A stretch of 64,000 nt of DNA from Eumeta japonica (Eukaryota > Arthropoda > Insecta > Lepidoptera > Psychidae). Location of the stretch: assembly GCA_005406025.1 (NCBI GenBank), contig BGZK01001218.1, forward strand, positions 1 to 64,000, given 5' to 3'. The translations under genes were made by a program, and so were the position numbers. Of this stretch, positions 35,405 to 47,799 are shown piece by piece; the first letter of the stretch is position 1; each line of letters begins with the position of its first letter. The notes beneath the pieces were generated by a model. The model was not told the origin of the DNA, searched no databases, and worked only from the letters and a program-made list of their open reading frames with translations.

Positions 35405-36322
35405 AAAATTATAGGATATGTATAAAGAACCGATTTTCTCCAAGATTGTCTTAGATCGAATAAACACAACACTAGACGATAATCGACCAATAGAACAGGT
35501 GGGTTTCAGGAAAAATTTTGCCACGATAGACCATATACACACAGTTAAATATATAGTGGAGAAGTATAATGAATACAACAAACCTTTGTATATGGCTTTC
35601 ATAGACTACACCAAAGCATTCGATAGCATTAGCCACGAAGAGATATGGGACAGCCTTAAAAATCAAGAAATCCCTACACTTTATATAAAAATCATCAAAA
35701 GCATATACGCCAAAAGCAAAGCAAGAATAAAACTAGAATCACTAGGCGAAACATTCAAAATAGAAAGAGGAGTCCGACAAGGGGACCCATTATCCCTCAA
35801 ACTGTTCTCTGAAGTATTAGAAAATGTATTCCGGAAACTATATTGGAACCATTATGGTTCAGACATAGATGGGAGGAAGCTAAATCACCTGAGGTTTGCC
35901 GATGACATTATCTTGTTTGAGGAAAACCCGAGCAAACTACAAATAATTATTGAAGAACTAAACAACGAAAGTAATAAAGTTGGACTGTCCATTAATATTA
36001 ATAAGACCAAACTTCTGACGTACTCTGAAAATCAAGAAATATCAATTAACAACCTATCCCTCGAATATGTAACCGAGTGCACTTATCTTGGGCAAATCAT
36101 ATCGCATAAAGACCAAACTACAAAAGAAATCAAAATACGACCCTTCTCCAATTGGGTCTTGCCCAATTGGAGAAGGGTCGCTAGAGATAGAAAACAGTGG
36201 AAAATGTTAGAGGAGGCCTTTGCCAACAGGCACACTGAGCTCAGAGACATACTGCAAATGTACTGAAAATCATGAAAAAAAATACAAAATGTACGGAAAG
36301 CTCAGGATGTAATGTAATGTAA
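35405..36322 (+). mobile_element. RTE-like non-LTR retrotransposon, 5'-truncated and internally deleted
   Basis: A 282-codon open frame (from 35418) holds RT motifs in order: VGFRKNFATIDHIHTV, YMAFIDYTKAFDS, IERGVRQGDPLS, HLRFADDIILFEE, ECTYLGQIISH. It then jumps to NWRRVARDRKQW and EEAFANRHTELRDILQMY, the extreme C-terminus of RTE-type ORFs. The region linking them is missing, and a perfect palindrome (36138-36180) marks the join. The catalytic FADD is intact. The tail has the unit TGTAA (about 36308-36325). Insertion limits are clear from the left copy of the duplication. Confidence 0.88.
36138..36180. repeat. Perfect 19-bp inverted repeat, 5-nt loop, at deletion join
   Basis: CGACCCTTCTCCAATTGGG (36138-36156), loop TCTTG, exact complement (36162-36180). 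The right arm is ordinary RTE coding sequence (NWRRVA); the left arm is its inverted copy, placed where the RT-to-C-terminus sequence is lost. Confidence 0.95.
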
Positions 36323-36689
36323 TAAAGAACCGGACCTTGAACCAGTATCAGGATAAAAAACAATACTAATATCGGAATTGGAATTGTTACCGGTATTATA
36401 ATTTAAGATGAGATTGCGATCGGAAATACAATTGCAATTGCCTTGATTATTATTGTAGTTTATTTAGGTTATTCATTACTGCAAAGTCTAATAAAACAAT
36501 ATTTATAGAAATGTTATAGCGTCATCGTAATATCACTAGCCAGTGTGTATATAAAAAAAATCCTTCCAATGGACATAATAAGCAACGAAAAACGACACAT
36601 TAAAGTCGTAAATTTTTTTGTGCGAGTGAGACTAGAGCTTGGAGTATTCCGAATTAAATATATATAATGATAATAATCCTTTTATTCTG

Positions 36690-37950
36690 AATTACTGGTA
36701 TAGATCCTGACAATTTTCTGTTCTTATTATAATATTTCTCGTAATTTAGTGTGCCTCTTGGTATAGGCCTCCTCCAACAATTTCCATTGGGTTCTATCCT
36801 CACCTTCTCCAGTAATGTTCAGCTGTCAGCTTCAGGTCGTCTTTCCATCCTGTTTGTTGTCGTCCCCTATTGCGCTTTCCATGTCTGGGGTACCAGTCGG
36901 TGACACTTTTGCTTCATTTTTATTGGAAATCACGGATTATGTTGCCTGTCTATCTCCACTTCTGCTGGACTATTTGAGTAATTATATCTACAACTTAGGT
37001 TTTTTCTCTAATTACGCTACTTCTCACTTTGTCTAATTTTCTTATTCTTGTCATGCTTCTCTCCATAATACCCTGACATCGTTCCAATTTGACTCTGTAG
37101 TGTTTGGTGAGTGACCAGGTCTTGCATCCGTAGGTGATGCCTGGGAGTACACATGTGTCAAAGGCTTTCCTTTTAATATGCATGCTCTTTTCCTTGGATT
37201 TCAATATCTTTTTTCCAGTATTTCTTCCATCCGCTTGCCATTCTTCTGTTAATTTCCTTGGTACTTTGTCAACGTGAGAGATTATCTGTCCTAGGTAGGT
37301 GTATTCTGTTACATATTCGAGTGGTTGGTTGTCATTTTTTATAGTTACTGGTTTGGAGTTTTTGTGCAATTTTGTTATTTTTTTCTTTATTCATGAATAA
37401 ACCTATTTTCGTCGTTAAGCAATGCTATAATTTTCTTAAGGTGTGTCGGGTTTTTTTCAAACAAGACTATAACGTCCGCAAATCTGAGGAGGTTCAGTAT
37501 TACGCCTTGCACATTAATGCCAAAGCTGTCCTAGTCTAACTTGTGGAAGATATTCTCCAGAGCGGGCGAGAATAATTTTGGTGACAGCTGGTACCCTTGT
37601 CTTACTCACCTTTCAATATTGAACTTTTTTTCCAAAGTTTCTAGTTGGATTTTCGCTTTGCTATCCCGGTAAATGTTCTTAATGATGTTGATGTAGTATA
37701 ACGGATCCCTTGCTGTTCTAGGCTGTCCTATATGGCTTTGTGGCTTGTGCTGTCAAATGCTTTGGAGTAGTCGATGAACGCCATGTAAATATTCTTATTA
37801 TATTTCTTGTATTTTTCAACAATTTGTTTTACTGTGTGAATGTGGTCTATGATGGAATATTTTGGTCTAAAGACAGCTTCCTCTCATGGTTGGATTTCTT
37901 CTAGCCTTTTTCTTATTCTTTCCAGAATGATTTTGAAAAATAACTTGTAG
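36690..37950 (-). pseudogene. RTE-like non-LTR retrotransposon, degraded
   Basis: Minus strand: LFFKIILERIRKRLEE near 37940, DHIHTVKQIVEKYKKYNKN near 37840, YMAFIDYSKAFDS near 37790. The open piece 37369-36995 follows, with LEYVTEYTYLGQIISH, GCKTWSLTKHYRVKLERCQG and MERSMTRIRK. The C-terminal HGKRNRGRQQTGWKDDLKLT lies near 36880. It has many stops and frameshifts. It is tail to tail with the RTE at 35405-36322 but clearly more diverged, so this is an independent insertion. Confidence 0.85.
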
Positions 37951-38479
37951 ATTTACGAGGATATATTCTTAAACGAAATACGCCAAAGTGAAAAGTATTA
38001 ATTCAAAAAAAACATGGTCACACGATGACCATCGTTTTGTAACATATAACATAGGTCGATACGTTTCTCTACGACTGACTGCCGAAGACAATAGGATTTC
38101 AGAACTTAAATCCGGTTCTCAGTTAAGTCGTCCGATCCTTTTACTACACCTAATAATCAGTCTACAGATGTCGTCGTTGACGCTACCATGACGCTCTACG
38201 ACGAGACACAAATCTTTATACTTAAAGTTTCTTCCGTCATACTTTTTTTTAGATGATTTTTAACAGGAAGTTACTCTTGAAATAATCATTTCCGTTTCAC
38301 ATGCTCCTTTCAGCTTGATCAGTGGGAACTCCAAGTTTGTCAAATGACATAAGATTTTGATAAATATTTTCCGTGCAATGGTATAGCGAAAAAAAATCTT
38401 TATTTTTTAAAAATCTTTAGTTTTTTAATAAAAGTAGACTAAAATCTGTCTAAATCGTAGCATGTTAGGCTTCTGGGAC

Positions 38480-39390
38480 AGAGACAGAACGCCTGACATG
38501 TTACCGCGTAAGCTAGATAAAGCTATTTTATGAAAAATGCAGAGAAAGAGGTGGAAAAATACAGCAGATCATGTCGCGCATGTTTAGAAAGAAGAAAGAA
38601 CTGACAAATCAAGCTAGATTGTAACCAATTTTAGAACAAGATCTTTTTAGAAAAAAATGGTATTGGTGTAGTAGAACCCATTATAATGTTCATGAACGGT
38701 AATAATTACATAATGTCAGCCATATAATACGCTTGGAAATATGTTATCGCAAGAACTATTATAGCTGCATTTATTATATCATAGCAGGATTTTTAATAAA
38801 TGAAATATGTTGTAAGTTTGGTTCTGTATAGGAAATAATATCCGACCTAGGTACTACTGTTTCTCGCTCGAGAATTGTGAGATATACGATCGGAGTATTA
38901 GGGGCCATATCGCGATTTGCTACTGTCTCCACCCGTAAGCAAATGGTTTGATAGAAAGGTTTCATGGAACGATTTGGCAACTATTATCGATAAATGTTGG
39001 TAGCAACCAAAGAGACTGGTGTACGTTTCAACCGTCCGTGCTACACTCATATAATGTAACTATAAAGAGCAAGACAGGGATGACTCCATATGTATTAATG
39101 TACGGCAGAGAGCCAAACTACCACGTACGATAAGTACGATAGGATTTAAAAATATTCGAAGTTTCGCGTCGCATACTTGGTGATGGTATATCTGTCTATA
39201 AGTTTGTGAGAAAAATCTTTAAAATAGCCAGATATTACAGAAGCCCATATGGAATTGTGAAAAAATTATCGAGCACCACATATAAAATCGAATCGCTCAA
39301 TAAACGAATGCGGGATTATAGTGCATGTATCACTAATGAAAAAGTTTCACCTGAGACAATAAAAAGATATGATGTATACACACTGTAAAC
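38480..39390 (+). pseudogene. Ty3/Gypsy integrase remnant
   Basis: A zinc-binding-like C-x-x-C region lies near 38550-38590. The central core is broken (FLINEICCKFGS near 38790-38825). From 38948 there is IERFHGTIWQLLS, QRDWCTFQPSVLHSYN and SKTGMTPYVLMYGREP, and from about 39210 the C-terminal KIARYYRSPYGIVKKLSSTT. This is the normal order of a Gypsy integrase, 5' to 3'. Stops and frameshifts break it, and no RT or LTR was found. Confidence 0.85.
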
Positions 39391-39399
39391 AAATATGAA

Positions 39400-40340
39400 G
39401 TTTACGGAAAGGATTTGTGATAAACAGCCATAGCAAAAATTGTGTTTGCGTCTCTAAAACATTATTTACTAGTATCTTATTGTAAATATGAGTTCAAAAC
39501 GGAGAATTTGTCTAGAGATTTTCTTTTAATAATACGTACTTAATAATTATTGCCACTACAATCTTATTTAGTAAAATTATGGCATTATTGAAGTTAATAC
39601 GAATGTAGTAAGTTGATATATTTTGTTTTTTTTGCATGTTACGTGCAAGAACTGATGATACTTTAGGCGGCCTCGCTCAGCATCTCATTTCATGGTAGAA
39701 AAACTGGAAGACGATGAAAAGATTACCGTGACCCCTGATAAATTATTAAGATTATAAAGGGTATTGTGGGAAAAATGAAGTACAAAAGTGGGATTCGGTT
39801 TATGAAAGAAGGCAACTATGCTCATAGAGTTGTGCGACGGTTCATCCATACGGTTCGCTTTCTGACATGAATTGAATCAGGAGTAACAGTTGATGGTATG
39901 ATAAGAATTGGTTTTTCACGTAGTTCACAGTTTCAGATACTGAGAAGACTCGAAGGCAGAGCGGCGCCGAAACCGTGCTGGCCGAGCCACTGTGGCTAGG
40001 TGGTCGCTAACATCTTCTGGCAGTCGCTCAAGTCTTCAAGAAGTCCATCGGCTCAGAAACAATGATTGTTTTGTAATGACATTTACTAAGATTATTTTTC
40101 ATATGTAGTAACATGCTTAATCTTTTCGAGTGGTTGTCTGTCTTTTAAAGCGGCTTTCAAAGATGTGCACGATCTGCCAGCTTGGCTATGCGTGGGATGT
40201 GATGTAGTTGTAATACACCACTCGTTCCGCTTATAGGTAGGGCATAGAGCCTTATACTGTCAGTTGCTACGAAGTTCATGCATAAAAAAATACTTTCGTT
40301 AGATTTTTCTTTCTTGAAGGAGGATATGATATAATAACTG
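39400..40340. other. No recognisable gene
   Basis: Mixed composition; a GC-richer patch at 39960-40040 (GCCGAGCCACTGTGGCTAGG). It could be the 3' end of the Gypsy element, but no LTR pair is visible. Confidence 0.4.
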
Positions 40341-40349
40341 AGTTTTATA

Positions 40350-40399
40350 GGTAGCATGTCAGGCATCCAAGTTCCTTGTCGGACTTCTGACATGCTACC
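40350..40399. repeat. 13-bp perfect inverted repeat, 24-nt spacer
   Basis: GGTAGCATGTCAG (40350-40362) and CTGACATGCTACC (40387-40399). Confidence 0.9.
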
Positions 40400-42652
40400 G
40401 CATACTACCAGCGCTACATCAACTCCAATTGTAGGTTAGTCGAGGACAAAGCAAACAGAAGCAAGAAAAAAGAGTTGATAACTGTCGAAGCTTTGTACAT
40501 AGACCTCAAGAGTAATAAAAATGTGAGAGATGAATGTAATTAATATCAAAGTGAACGTACGGGAAACACTTGAGCAGGTATTTAAGAAAGTAATGTTGAA
40601 TGTAAGCGGTGGTAACATTAGTTTACAATGTCTCAAAACGTAATACACCTTTCTTTACTGAGTGCATTTTCAATGTACCCTAATGTTTCAATGTTCTCGG
40701 TTTATCCAAAAACTATAGCAAACAAAAAAGAGAAGTTTTTCGGACCAGTGTATCTTATTAGCATACTTTAAAAATACCATTCAAATATATTTCTGAGGCC
40801 GATCACAGTGTTTATAGTTTCTCTAAGTTTAATCAAACTTCCAATAATTTTTAACTATTTAAGTTTTTTTTTGCTCTAGAAACGATCAAGCACTATATTT
40901 TTACACTTTAATATTTTGAGGCTGTGAATAATTACATACGTAATTGTGTGTGTTATATAATTACGTAGCATGGTACTTTTAATGCAGGGTAATATACCAT
41001 ATCAAATTCGGAATATCGTTATTTTCTTTTCAATTTCAATTTCTTTTCAATTTGATGCCTGTTTCAAAAAGATGGTAATAAAAATGTAGGCCACAATCAT
41101 AAAGTACTTAACATGGCACCTTTTTAGATATTATTAATTTTAGTGGCACATGAAAAGTATGTCTATTTTTTCAGTTATTGTTTCTGATAGAATAATTAGT
41201 TCTGTGAAGATTTTATATAAAAGAAGCTAGTATACGATATTCAATATATAAAAACTTTTCAGATATTTGTATCACTTGTGCCTGCCCCATTGAAATTATT
41301 GCTCCTAATTTATTAGTATCAGGTTCAAAATCAGACTAGATCAGAGTCAAAATAAGAATTTAAATCGAAACTGGGGTCGAGAAAATTTCGAAAATATTAA
41401 AAAAAAAATATTGTAAAAGTTTATAAACCTACATGGGTATTCAAATCGAAATCGGTACTGCAATTGCAATTCAGTTCAAGATAATTTACAAAGTTAGCGT
41501 TAGCGTGTACAAAATTATTGTAAAATAAAACTAGATATTAATGAAGTGACATTTAATTTGTTACATGTTAGAAAAACTAAATTATGGAACCTAGAATTCT
41601 TATAAGATTTTGTCGTGAAACGTACTATTTATTACTACCTCCAAAATCTTTAATTATGCCATATAAAACACATTACCACGCAACATACCACAAAAAATAT
41701 ATTACAAATTGTACGTTTATTAAAACAATCCTTCTTAGGAAATGAAGGTTGGATACTTAAAGTCAGTTATTTAACACTAAGTTCAATTTTATCTTATCTT
41801 ATATTTTTACACAAAGATTTAACCTAAATATGATATTTGACAAAATTGAAAACTTTGTGTAGATATTTACTTATCTACACAAATTTAGATTGGATTTGTA
41901 GAATGTTTATGTTCTCGGAATCAAAGAAGCTTCTAGAGAGTATTCAAGAGAGTTTGCAGATGCAATAAAGCAAGATGACAATAAACAGCGCCTTGTGTAC
42001 GATGATTCGCTGTAAGATGTACCTCAAGGAAGGTTGCAGGCGAACCTAAAAAGGTAATAATCGATCGAGCCTTAAATACGGTGATTTTGTACTCTAAAAG
42101 TACTCTACTAAAACCTTTGAAAAGATTATTTTCTAAACACGAAAAATGAGCTTCCAAACTTGTACAGATGATTTTCTCTAATTCAATACTGATATAAATA
42201 ATTATCCTTACGTATAACTTAAGCAGATGATTTTCTAAGCACATCAATTTAAATTGAAAAGCACACTTATTCTTTTCTGAACTCTAGATGCTCGTTGATC
42301 GCAAGTAAAACGTAAATTAACTCGCAGCACCTTTTACGACTTTATATACCGACAGGCGAGCTTCTTGAATATTCGCTTGAACTTTTCTAGAGTACTAGAC
42401 TGGACTGTACAAGTACATGCGAGAATCGCGTTTTTGAGTTCCATCTTCCATGAGTTCCATTCAACAAATATCACCACTTTATTAATTTTCTATTTTAACA
42501 TCAAATATTAATAGATGTCGCTATCGCCCTTTTCTCATTTTTAAACACCCCTCCATAAAAATTCCCGTTACCTTATAATGTACTAACCCTTTGAGTTCAA
42601 AACTGTAACTCTGGTTTTCGGTCAATCAAAAAGTGTATTTCTTTTGTGTTTA

Positions 42653-42810
42653 TTAGTCAATATTTAGTTGCCTAAAGTTGCCCAATATCGCCAAGTACTC
42701 CTCATTGTACGGACTGGTATCTATTCTTTTCGATTCATCTGTTACAAATCGGTCTGAGGCGATGCAGTATTCCGCCATTGACGGCGACGACAACTCTTCT
42801 ACCCATTGTG
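42653..42810 (-). CDS. CRAL-TRIO exon 6, copy B (intact)
   Basis: 158 bp after the acceptor TTTTCCAG. It encodes QWVEELSSPSMAEYCIASD and ends YNEEYLAILGNFRQLNID then TAA. Phase matches exon 5 of copy B. Open, with the stop in the same place as in A and C. Confidence 0.8.
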
Positions 42811-43229
42811 CTGGAAAAGAAATGTAGATTAAATTAGATCCACATCGATTTCTTAGTCAAAAAACACAATGAACTGGTATTTTTTAATTTGGTAATTATA
42901 CGATAATTGACAACAATCAATGTCGAAGGAATTAACACTAAAGATATACACATTAACATTACATCAGGAGAGAGGACGATTAGTGCCTGTAAAACTATAA
43001 CGCAAACATCAAACAACAAAACAAAGTTTTAGATGACGTTCAAGACAAAAATACAACAATTATCTTACAACACAGCAAAAATTTCGTCAGAAGAATAAGG
43101 TATTTTTTTCTGTAGCGAACTTCTATTCAATTATATTATTTTCAGTATTCGTTATTTTGGCAATTTCAAAAGGAAATTAAGTTAACACATGTTTAGGTTG
43201 GTAATGTTTCGTTGGTCTAAGTCTCGAAG

Positions 43230-43320
43230 AGTATATAATAATAAGAGATCGGACTACCATAGCCGTTGAAATTTCTCTATGGTATTCCGGTAACAGTCCG
43301 ATCTCTTATTATTACATACT
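43230..43320. repeat. Long near-perfect palindrome (26-bp arms, one mismatch)
   Basis: Arms 43230-43255 and 43295-43320 (core TAATAAGAGATCGGACT) with an inner stem ACCATAG (43256-43262)/CTATGGT (43277-43283). This could be a fold-back or MITE-like insert. The counterpart at 57545-57640 keeps the layout but its arms have decayed; block A lacks the whole segment. Confidence 0.9.
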
Positions 43321-43952
43321 TTTTTTCAGTTTCATAAGGTGTACATTGTCATTAGTTATGTACGTTATCAAAAATATAAAAGTTTGTTTGCATGGATATT
43401 TGTCATACTGTGACGACTAGAAGGGCTGTAATTAGAACTTTGACCATTCATCACGCAAAAATGACAACGTATCTGAATTGTACTTTGAGGAAAATGCGGA
43501 ATTATTTATAGATGGTTTTAGAATCCCATAATATTACGTCTGCTTTGAAATCCTTCGCAGTATAAATTTCATTTTGTTATCATTATCAATAATGCTCTAG
43601 GAAGGACGGTAAAAACTCAGTGCAAACCTGTATTGGGATCAAGAGCGGGCGGGGACCGGACCCGGCGGTGGGAACAGAATTGACGTCGAGAACAGGACCA
43701 TGATCGTGTTCAAAATTGACAGTAAAATCGGTTGATGTAGAGCATGAAAGAATTAATACTATGTCGACGATAGGGAACCTGGGGGTACATTTGAATAATT
43801 ATAAAAAAAACATACTTCTATAGTTTCGCCCAGCCATGCTGGTGGGTAAGTGCTAGTGCTGAATAAAAAATAACCGATATTATTTACTTTAATTCCTAGG
43901 TAATCACTAATTAGGAAAACACCAGTGATGTTATTAAACTGCTCTAACCTAC

Positions 43953-44166
43953 CGTGTAATTCAGTCAAGGGCCGCTCGTCGCCGCCGTAGTCGCTGGGAA
44001 GCACCTCCCTAAAGACGTGTTTGTGGAAGTCCTCGTACGAGCTGTGGACGTAGATCCTTTCTGCCAACTTTGGAGATAGGACTGTCTTTAAAAGGAACAC
44101 CACTTTGTCAACAAAAGACGGCGCATTTATTATATGGAAACCCTTAATTTTTAATCCATACACGTT
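43953..44166 (-). CDS. CRAL-TRIO exon 5, copy B (intact, no exon 1-4 found)
   Basis: 214 bp with acceptor CAG and donor GTAGGT, the same phase as exons 5 of A and C. It encodes KIKGFHIINAPSFVDKVV, LAERIYVHSSYEDFHKHV and VLPSDYGGDERPL. Over 71 residues it differs from C at about 7 positions and from A at about 9 (counted by eye), with no stop or frameshift. I searched by eye from 44166 to 54800 for a partner of exon 4 (pattern SMLAKLNP) and found none. It is either the 3' end of an otherwise deleted gene, or an alternative 3' cassette of gene C, which lies upstream on the same strand. Confidence 0.8.
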
Positions 44167-44404
44167 CTGAAAACTAAATCAAATCGTGAAGAAGCGGCTG
44201 TGGTGAATATGGCATACGTCGGCGTTGATTCTGAGCTTAGCAAATTCTGGTTTACTAAATAATTTGTACGACTTTGTATCTGTAGCATCTATCCATACAC
44301 ATAATTATATTTTTAAATTTTGTGTACTATTGTGTATAATATTCATCATATGACTCACTCACCCCGATTCACTATTTTAAAATATTTATGTCTCATCATT
44401 TTTA

Positions 44405-45090
44405 AGGTTCCGAGCCAAGATGACAAAAACGGAATCCTTATAGTTTCGTCATGTCCATTCGCCCGTATGTCACAGGCGTTTATTCAAAAACTACAAGACC
44501 TATGTTAATGAAATTTATAGTGTACTTGTCTTGTATTAGCCACTACTTAGTTGAGTGGTTAAATAACAAAATACATATATCTAAGGGAGGTACACCATAC
44601 ATGTTACAGAAGCTGAGAAATATTTTTTTCAACTGACATTGAGGAGCGGCACATACTTCGACGGTTCTTTTAAAAACACTTTTGATTGATTTTTTATTAT
44701 TTCTTGTGATGATGTGAATAATTTTGGAAGTAATCGCTCCGAAATTTGCACAAATTGTGCCCCCTCTCTATTTTCTAAACCTAAACCTAATGTCTAAAAC
44801 AAATAAAAAACTAACAAAGGTAACATTTAATCTATACTTTAAGACGAAATTATTTGAACATAATCGGTTATACTGTTGTTGAGTATTGCCTGAAAACTGC
44901 GCTTTTCAATAAAAGGTCATAAATGCCATGAACATAAACTCTTTTGCTAATACATTTTAGTCTATACTGATTTAATAGTAATAGTCAACAGACGTACTTG
45001 TTTTTCTAGGTATAAGCGACTGAAGTGCTTATAACTATTCTGTGCAGGAAACATGGAAAAAGTGTAACAATGTATTTCGGAAACCTATAA
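44405..45090 (-). repeat. Dispersed repeat family R, copy 3
   Basis: Inverted relative to 12350-12895: starts GGTTCCGAGCCAAGATGACA and ends near GGAAACATGGAAAAAGTGTA. The same insertion is at 58735-59420; block A (about 6025) is the empty site. Confidence 0.8.
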
Positions 45091-45099
45091 TGAGCATGG

Positions 45100-46289
45100 T
45101 CCGACATGATCTTAGCCAGTTTTTTAAAGCTATGTCTGTCTTCCTGTATGTTTGTTTAATATATAACTTAAGAATGGTTTGACCTATTTTGATAAAAATT
45201 GGTACACTGTAAGAATATGTAACTTCGCAAATGACGTGCAATATATAATTTTGTTTAAGGTCTACTAATTTTTTCGGGATATTCTGCGAAATAGCTGAAC
45301 AGAGATATAATACTTTCTATTTATCTACCTGTAGTAATATATGAAACTATACATACGATAAGTTGGTAGGAATAGACTAAAGTCAATGGGTATGTATTTG
45401 ATTTTCTTAGCGTGCCTAAGCTATGTATCCGATCACTATAAAACTGGCGTTCGTACGGGCGAACGGAAAGGTTTGTACCTGACTTCGTTTGCATATTTTT
45501 GCTATTAAACCAAAGTACTGAACGAATTCCGAAAATTCCTTTATTCATAAAAAGCTATACTGTCTCGTTTAAATTTTATTTTAACTAGCATTTATCTAAT
45601 CGTTTAAAGATAAGCATTCGTAATTTTTTCGTAAATTATAATAAAAGGATTTTAGGGGTGCTTTTGAAATACAACAAAGTCTAGCAATTGTTGGAAAAAT
45701 AATGTGATAAGAATGGCTGCCTGGCTTTTGTTTAAGAAAGTGAAAATATTGAATTTGAAAGTAGCCTAAATAATTGTTTACTGATTGGTTATAAATGGTC
45801 AATAAAATTTTGTATATTTGTCAGTTTTTGGTTTTTCATAATTAACTGTTTAATGTTTCAAAGTCAAATTTTCGGACATCCGAAACATTTGTTTATATTT
45901 TAAATACAGACTGTCTAATTCGAAATCAGATAATTTTATTGATCACTATATTTTATAAATTGGTCGGCAATATTTTCCGGCAAAAATATTTTTTTTAAAT
46001 ATTTAAGGTACCGCGAAGGTGGATTATTGATGAGCATTTATTACAAAAATGTGAGAAATTTAAAAAGTAGCGGACTTTTAAAAGCCCAGTGCGACCGCCC
46101 TAAAGCTAATCATGCAAGTAATTACTCAAAAACTTTTAAGTATGTTTGTATCAGGCCTAGAAAAAAAACACGTCAATCGATACATAGCCTTCCTGAGCGA
46201 CCGAGTTTTTCTCGGCACCGTTCGAGTTTACCGTGCGAAAATAATGATTTCCATGGGTAAATAAGCTTTCGTTCATTTTCAACAATAAA
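45100..46289. other. Intron-derived sequence of block B, then unknown DNA
   Basis: To about 46000 this aligns with 5990-7000 and 59430-60325. The frame at 46027-46260 shows no known domain. Confidence 0.5.
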
Positions 46290-47240
46290 TATTTACCTTA
46301 TTACAATTTTATTGCTACAAAATATACAAAATAACTAAATAAAGCAATGTTTATAATTTTGTTTACTTTCAAAGCTATAAAAATTCCCATCGAAATCATT
46401 GATACATAAATTATTCACTTTTAATTGTAATAGACAATTGCCATTTAGTAAGTAGTGATATAAAGCCATTTCTGTAGAAATTTTGAGACTTCGGATCAAA
46501 AAACTGAGACAAGTACTTTTGAGTGTCCTCTCTTGATACCTAACACTACCCAAAGAATTCTGCAGGAACCGAAACAGGTGAAAATCGAAGAGTGCAAGGT
46601 CAGAGCTATACGGTGGATGCATTAACACTTCCCATCCACAACCGCTTCCCAAACACTCTCAATATTTGCTGAATGGCTTAAGACGGGTGTGGTTTGGCGT
46701 TTTCACGGTGAAAAACCACATCTTTTTTGTTTATTGATCCCGACCGTTTTTTCTCTACGTCTTGTTCGAGTCTTAGTCTGCTGAGAGTCTCGCTTTATAT
46801 TTTGCAGCAGAAATCTTAAACGATGGTGTTTCTTCAAAATCTCATAACGAATAATGCTCCACTAATCCCTCCATACACATAGCATTAATTTATTGCAAGT
46901 AAATCAGTAGTTCACTATGGTATGTAGAACTTGCTTGACTTTTGACCATAAAATTTTTCGCACGTTATTGTCGTATCTAATCCGTTTTTCATCACCATTG
47001 ATCAATTTTTTCAAAAGCGATTCTATTTCATTCCATTTTAATAGAGAATCGCGATTGAGTACGCAGTTCATTAGATTTCTTTCAGTGAGCTCGTGTGGGA
47101 CCCAATTGTCAAGCTTTTTTGTATATGTAGCTTTTTTCAAAAGGGTAAAACCTGTTTTGTGGCCACTGCGCAGCTCTACAGTTAGTCATAAGTATTAGTA
47201 TGCCAACCTTGCTCTTTTTTAATCACATTGTCGTGATTTT
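46290..47240 (-). pseudogene. Mariner transposase remnant
   Basis: Minus strand: LDNWVPHELTERNLMNCVLN and GDEKRIRYDN (47100-46960), the first catalytic region. DVVFHRENAKPHPS lies near 46735 and VLMHPPYSSDLALFDFHLFR near 46620-46570, covering the second and third catalytic regions, with Asp altered in the second. Frameshifts and stops separate the blocks. It is a different mariner lineage from 7290-7995. Confidence 0.85.
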
Positions 47241-47454
47241 GCATAGTGATAGGCTAATGTGTGTGCCTATATGATAGTTTGATCAATTTTCATAGAAATT
47301 AGTGTACAGTAACAATATGTGATTATACAAACGACAAATTATAAATTATTTCAATACACCGTTTGGTAACTATAAAAAATGTGAAATGATCAAGAAATGT
47401 AAATAATCTAATTCCAAATCGGAAAATAAGGAGATCATTACACCTGAATATAAA

Positions 47455-47790
47455 CGCACAGACCTATGCACATGTCCATGCATAAAAGTGTCCACACAAC
47501 ACACACACAGACACACATATCTAGTTAATAGAGTAATCAAAAATTCGTTTCAGCAAACATTTTTTTTTAACTACTATTTTTGGTATTTCTCAAAGGCTAC
47601 CATTCGATATCGCCTTAAGTTTTCAAAAAGCCCAAGTTGAGTAGATTTCTTTCTAATCCTGCAAACCGCATTTCGATCCGTAAGTTCGTTCAAAAGGTTA
47701 TAAATGGTTCCAAACACACACGTGCACGCACACACACACTCACTCACATGGATGCACACGCACGTTCATACACGCGCTCACACATACAAA
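47455..47790. repeat. CA/TG-rich microsatellites
   Basis: Impure (CA)n at 47492-47520 and 47715-47790 (ACACACACGTGCACGCACAC). Confidence 0.85.
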
Positions 47791-47799
47791 TATTACTCA

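Larger units (their letters stand above)
35165..38350. repeat. Segmental duplication, right copy
   Basis: Counterpart of 22560-25260. It has been expanded by two RTE-like insertions (35405-36322 and 36690-37950) that are absent from the left copy, so both post-date the duplication. Confidence 0.75.
40615..46000 (-). repeat. Duplicated block, copy B
   Basis: Aligns with blocks A and C over the 3' flank (40700-42652), exons 5 and 6 and part of intron 4 (to about 46000). The mariner-like remnant in its 3' flank is largely deleted. It contains dispersed repeat R, as block C does. Confidence 0.85.

Noticed and set aside
41933..42247. 104-codon minus-strand frame downstream of copy B
   Set aside because: Blocks A and C have no equivalent open frame at the matching place; no known domain.
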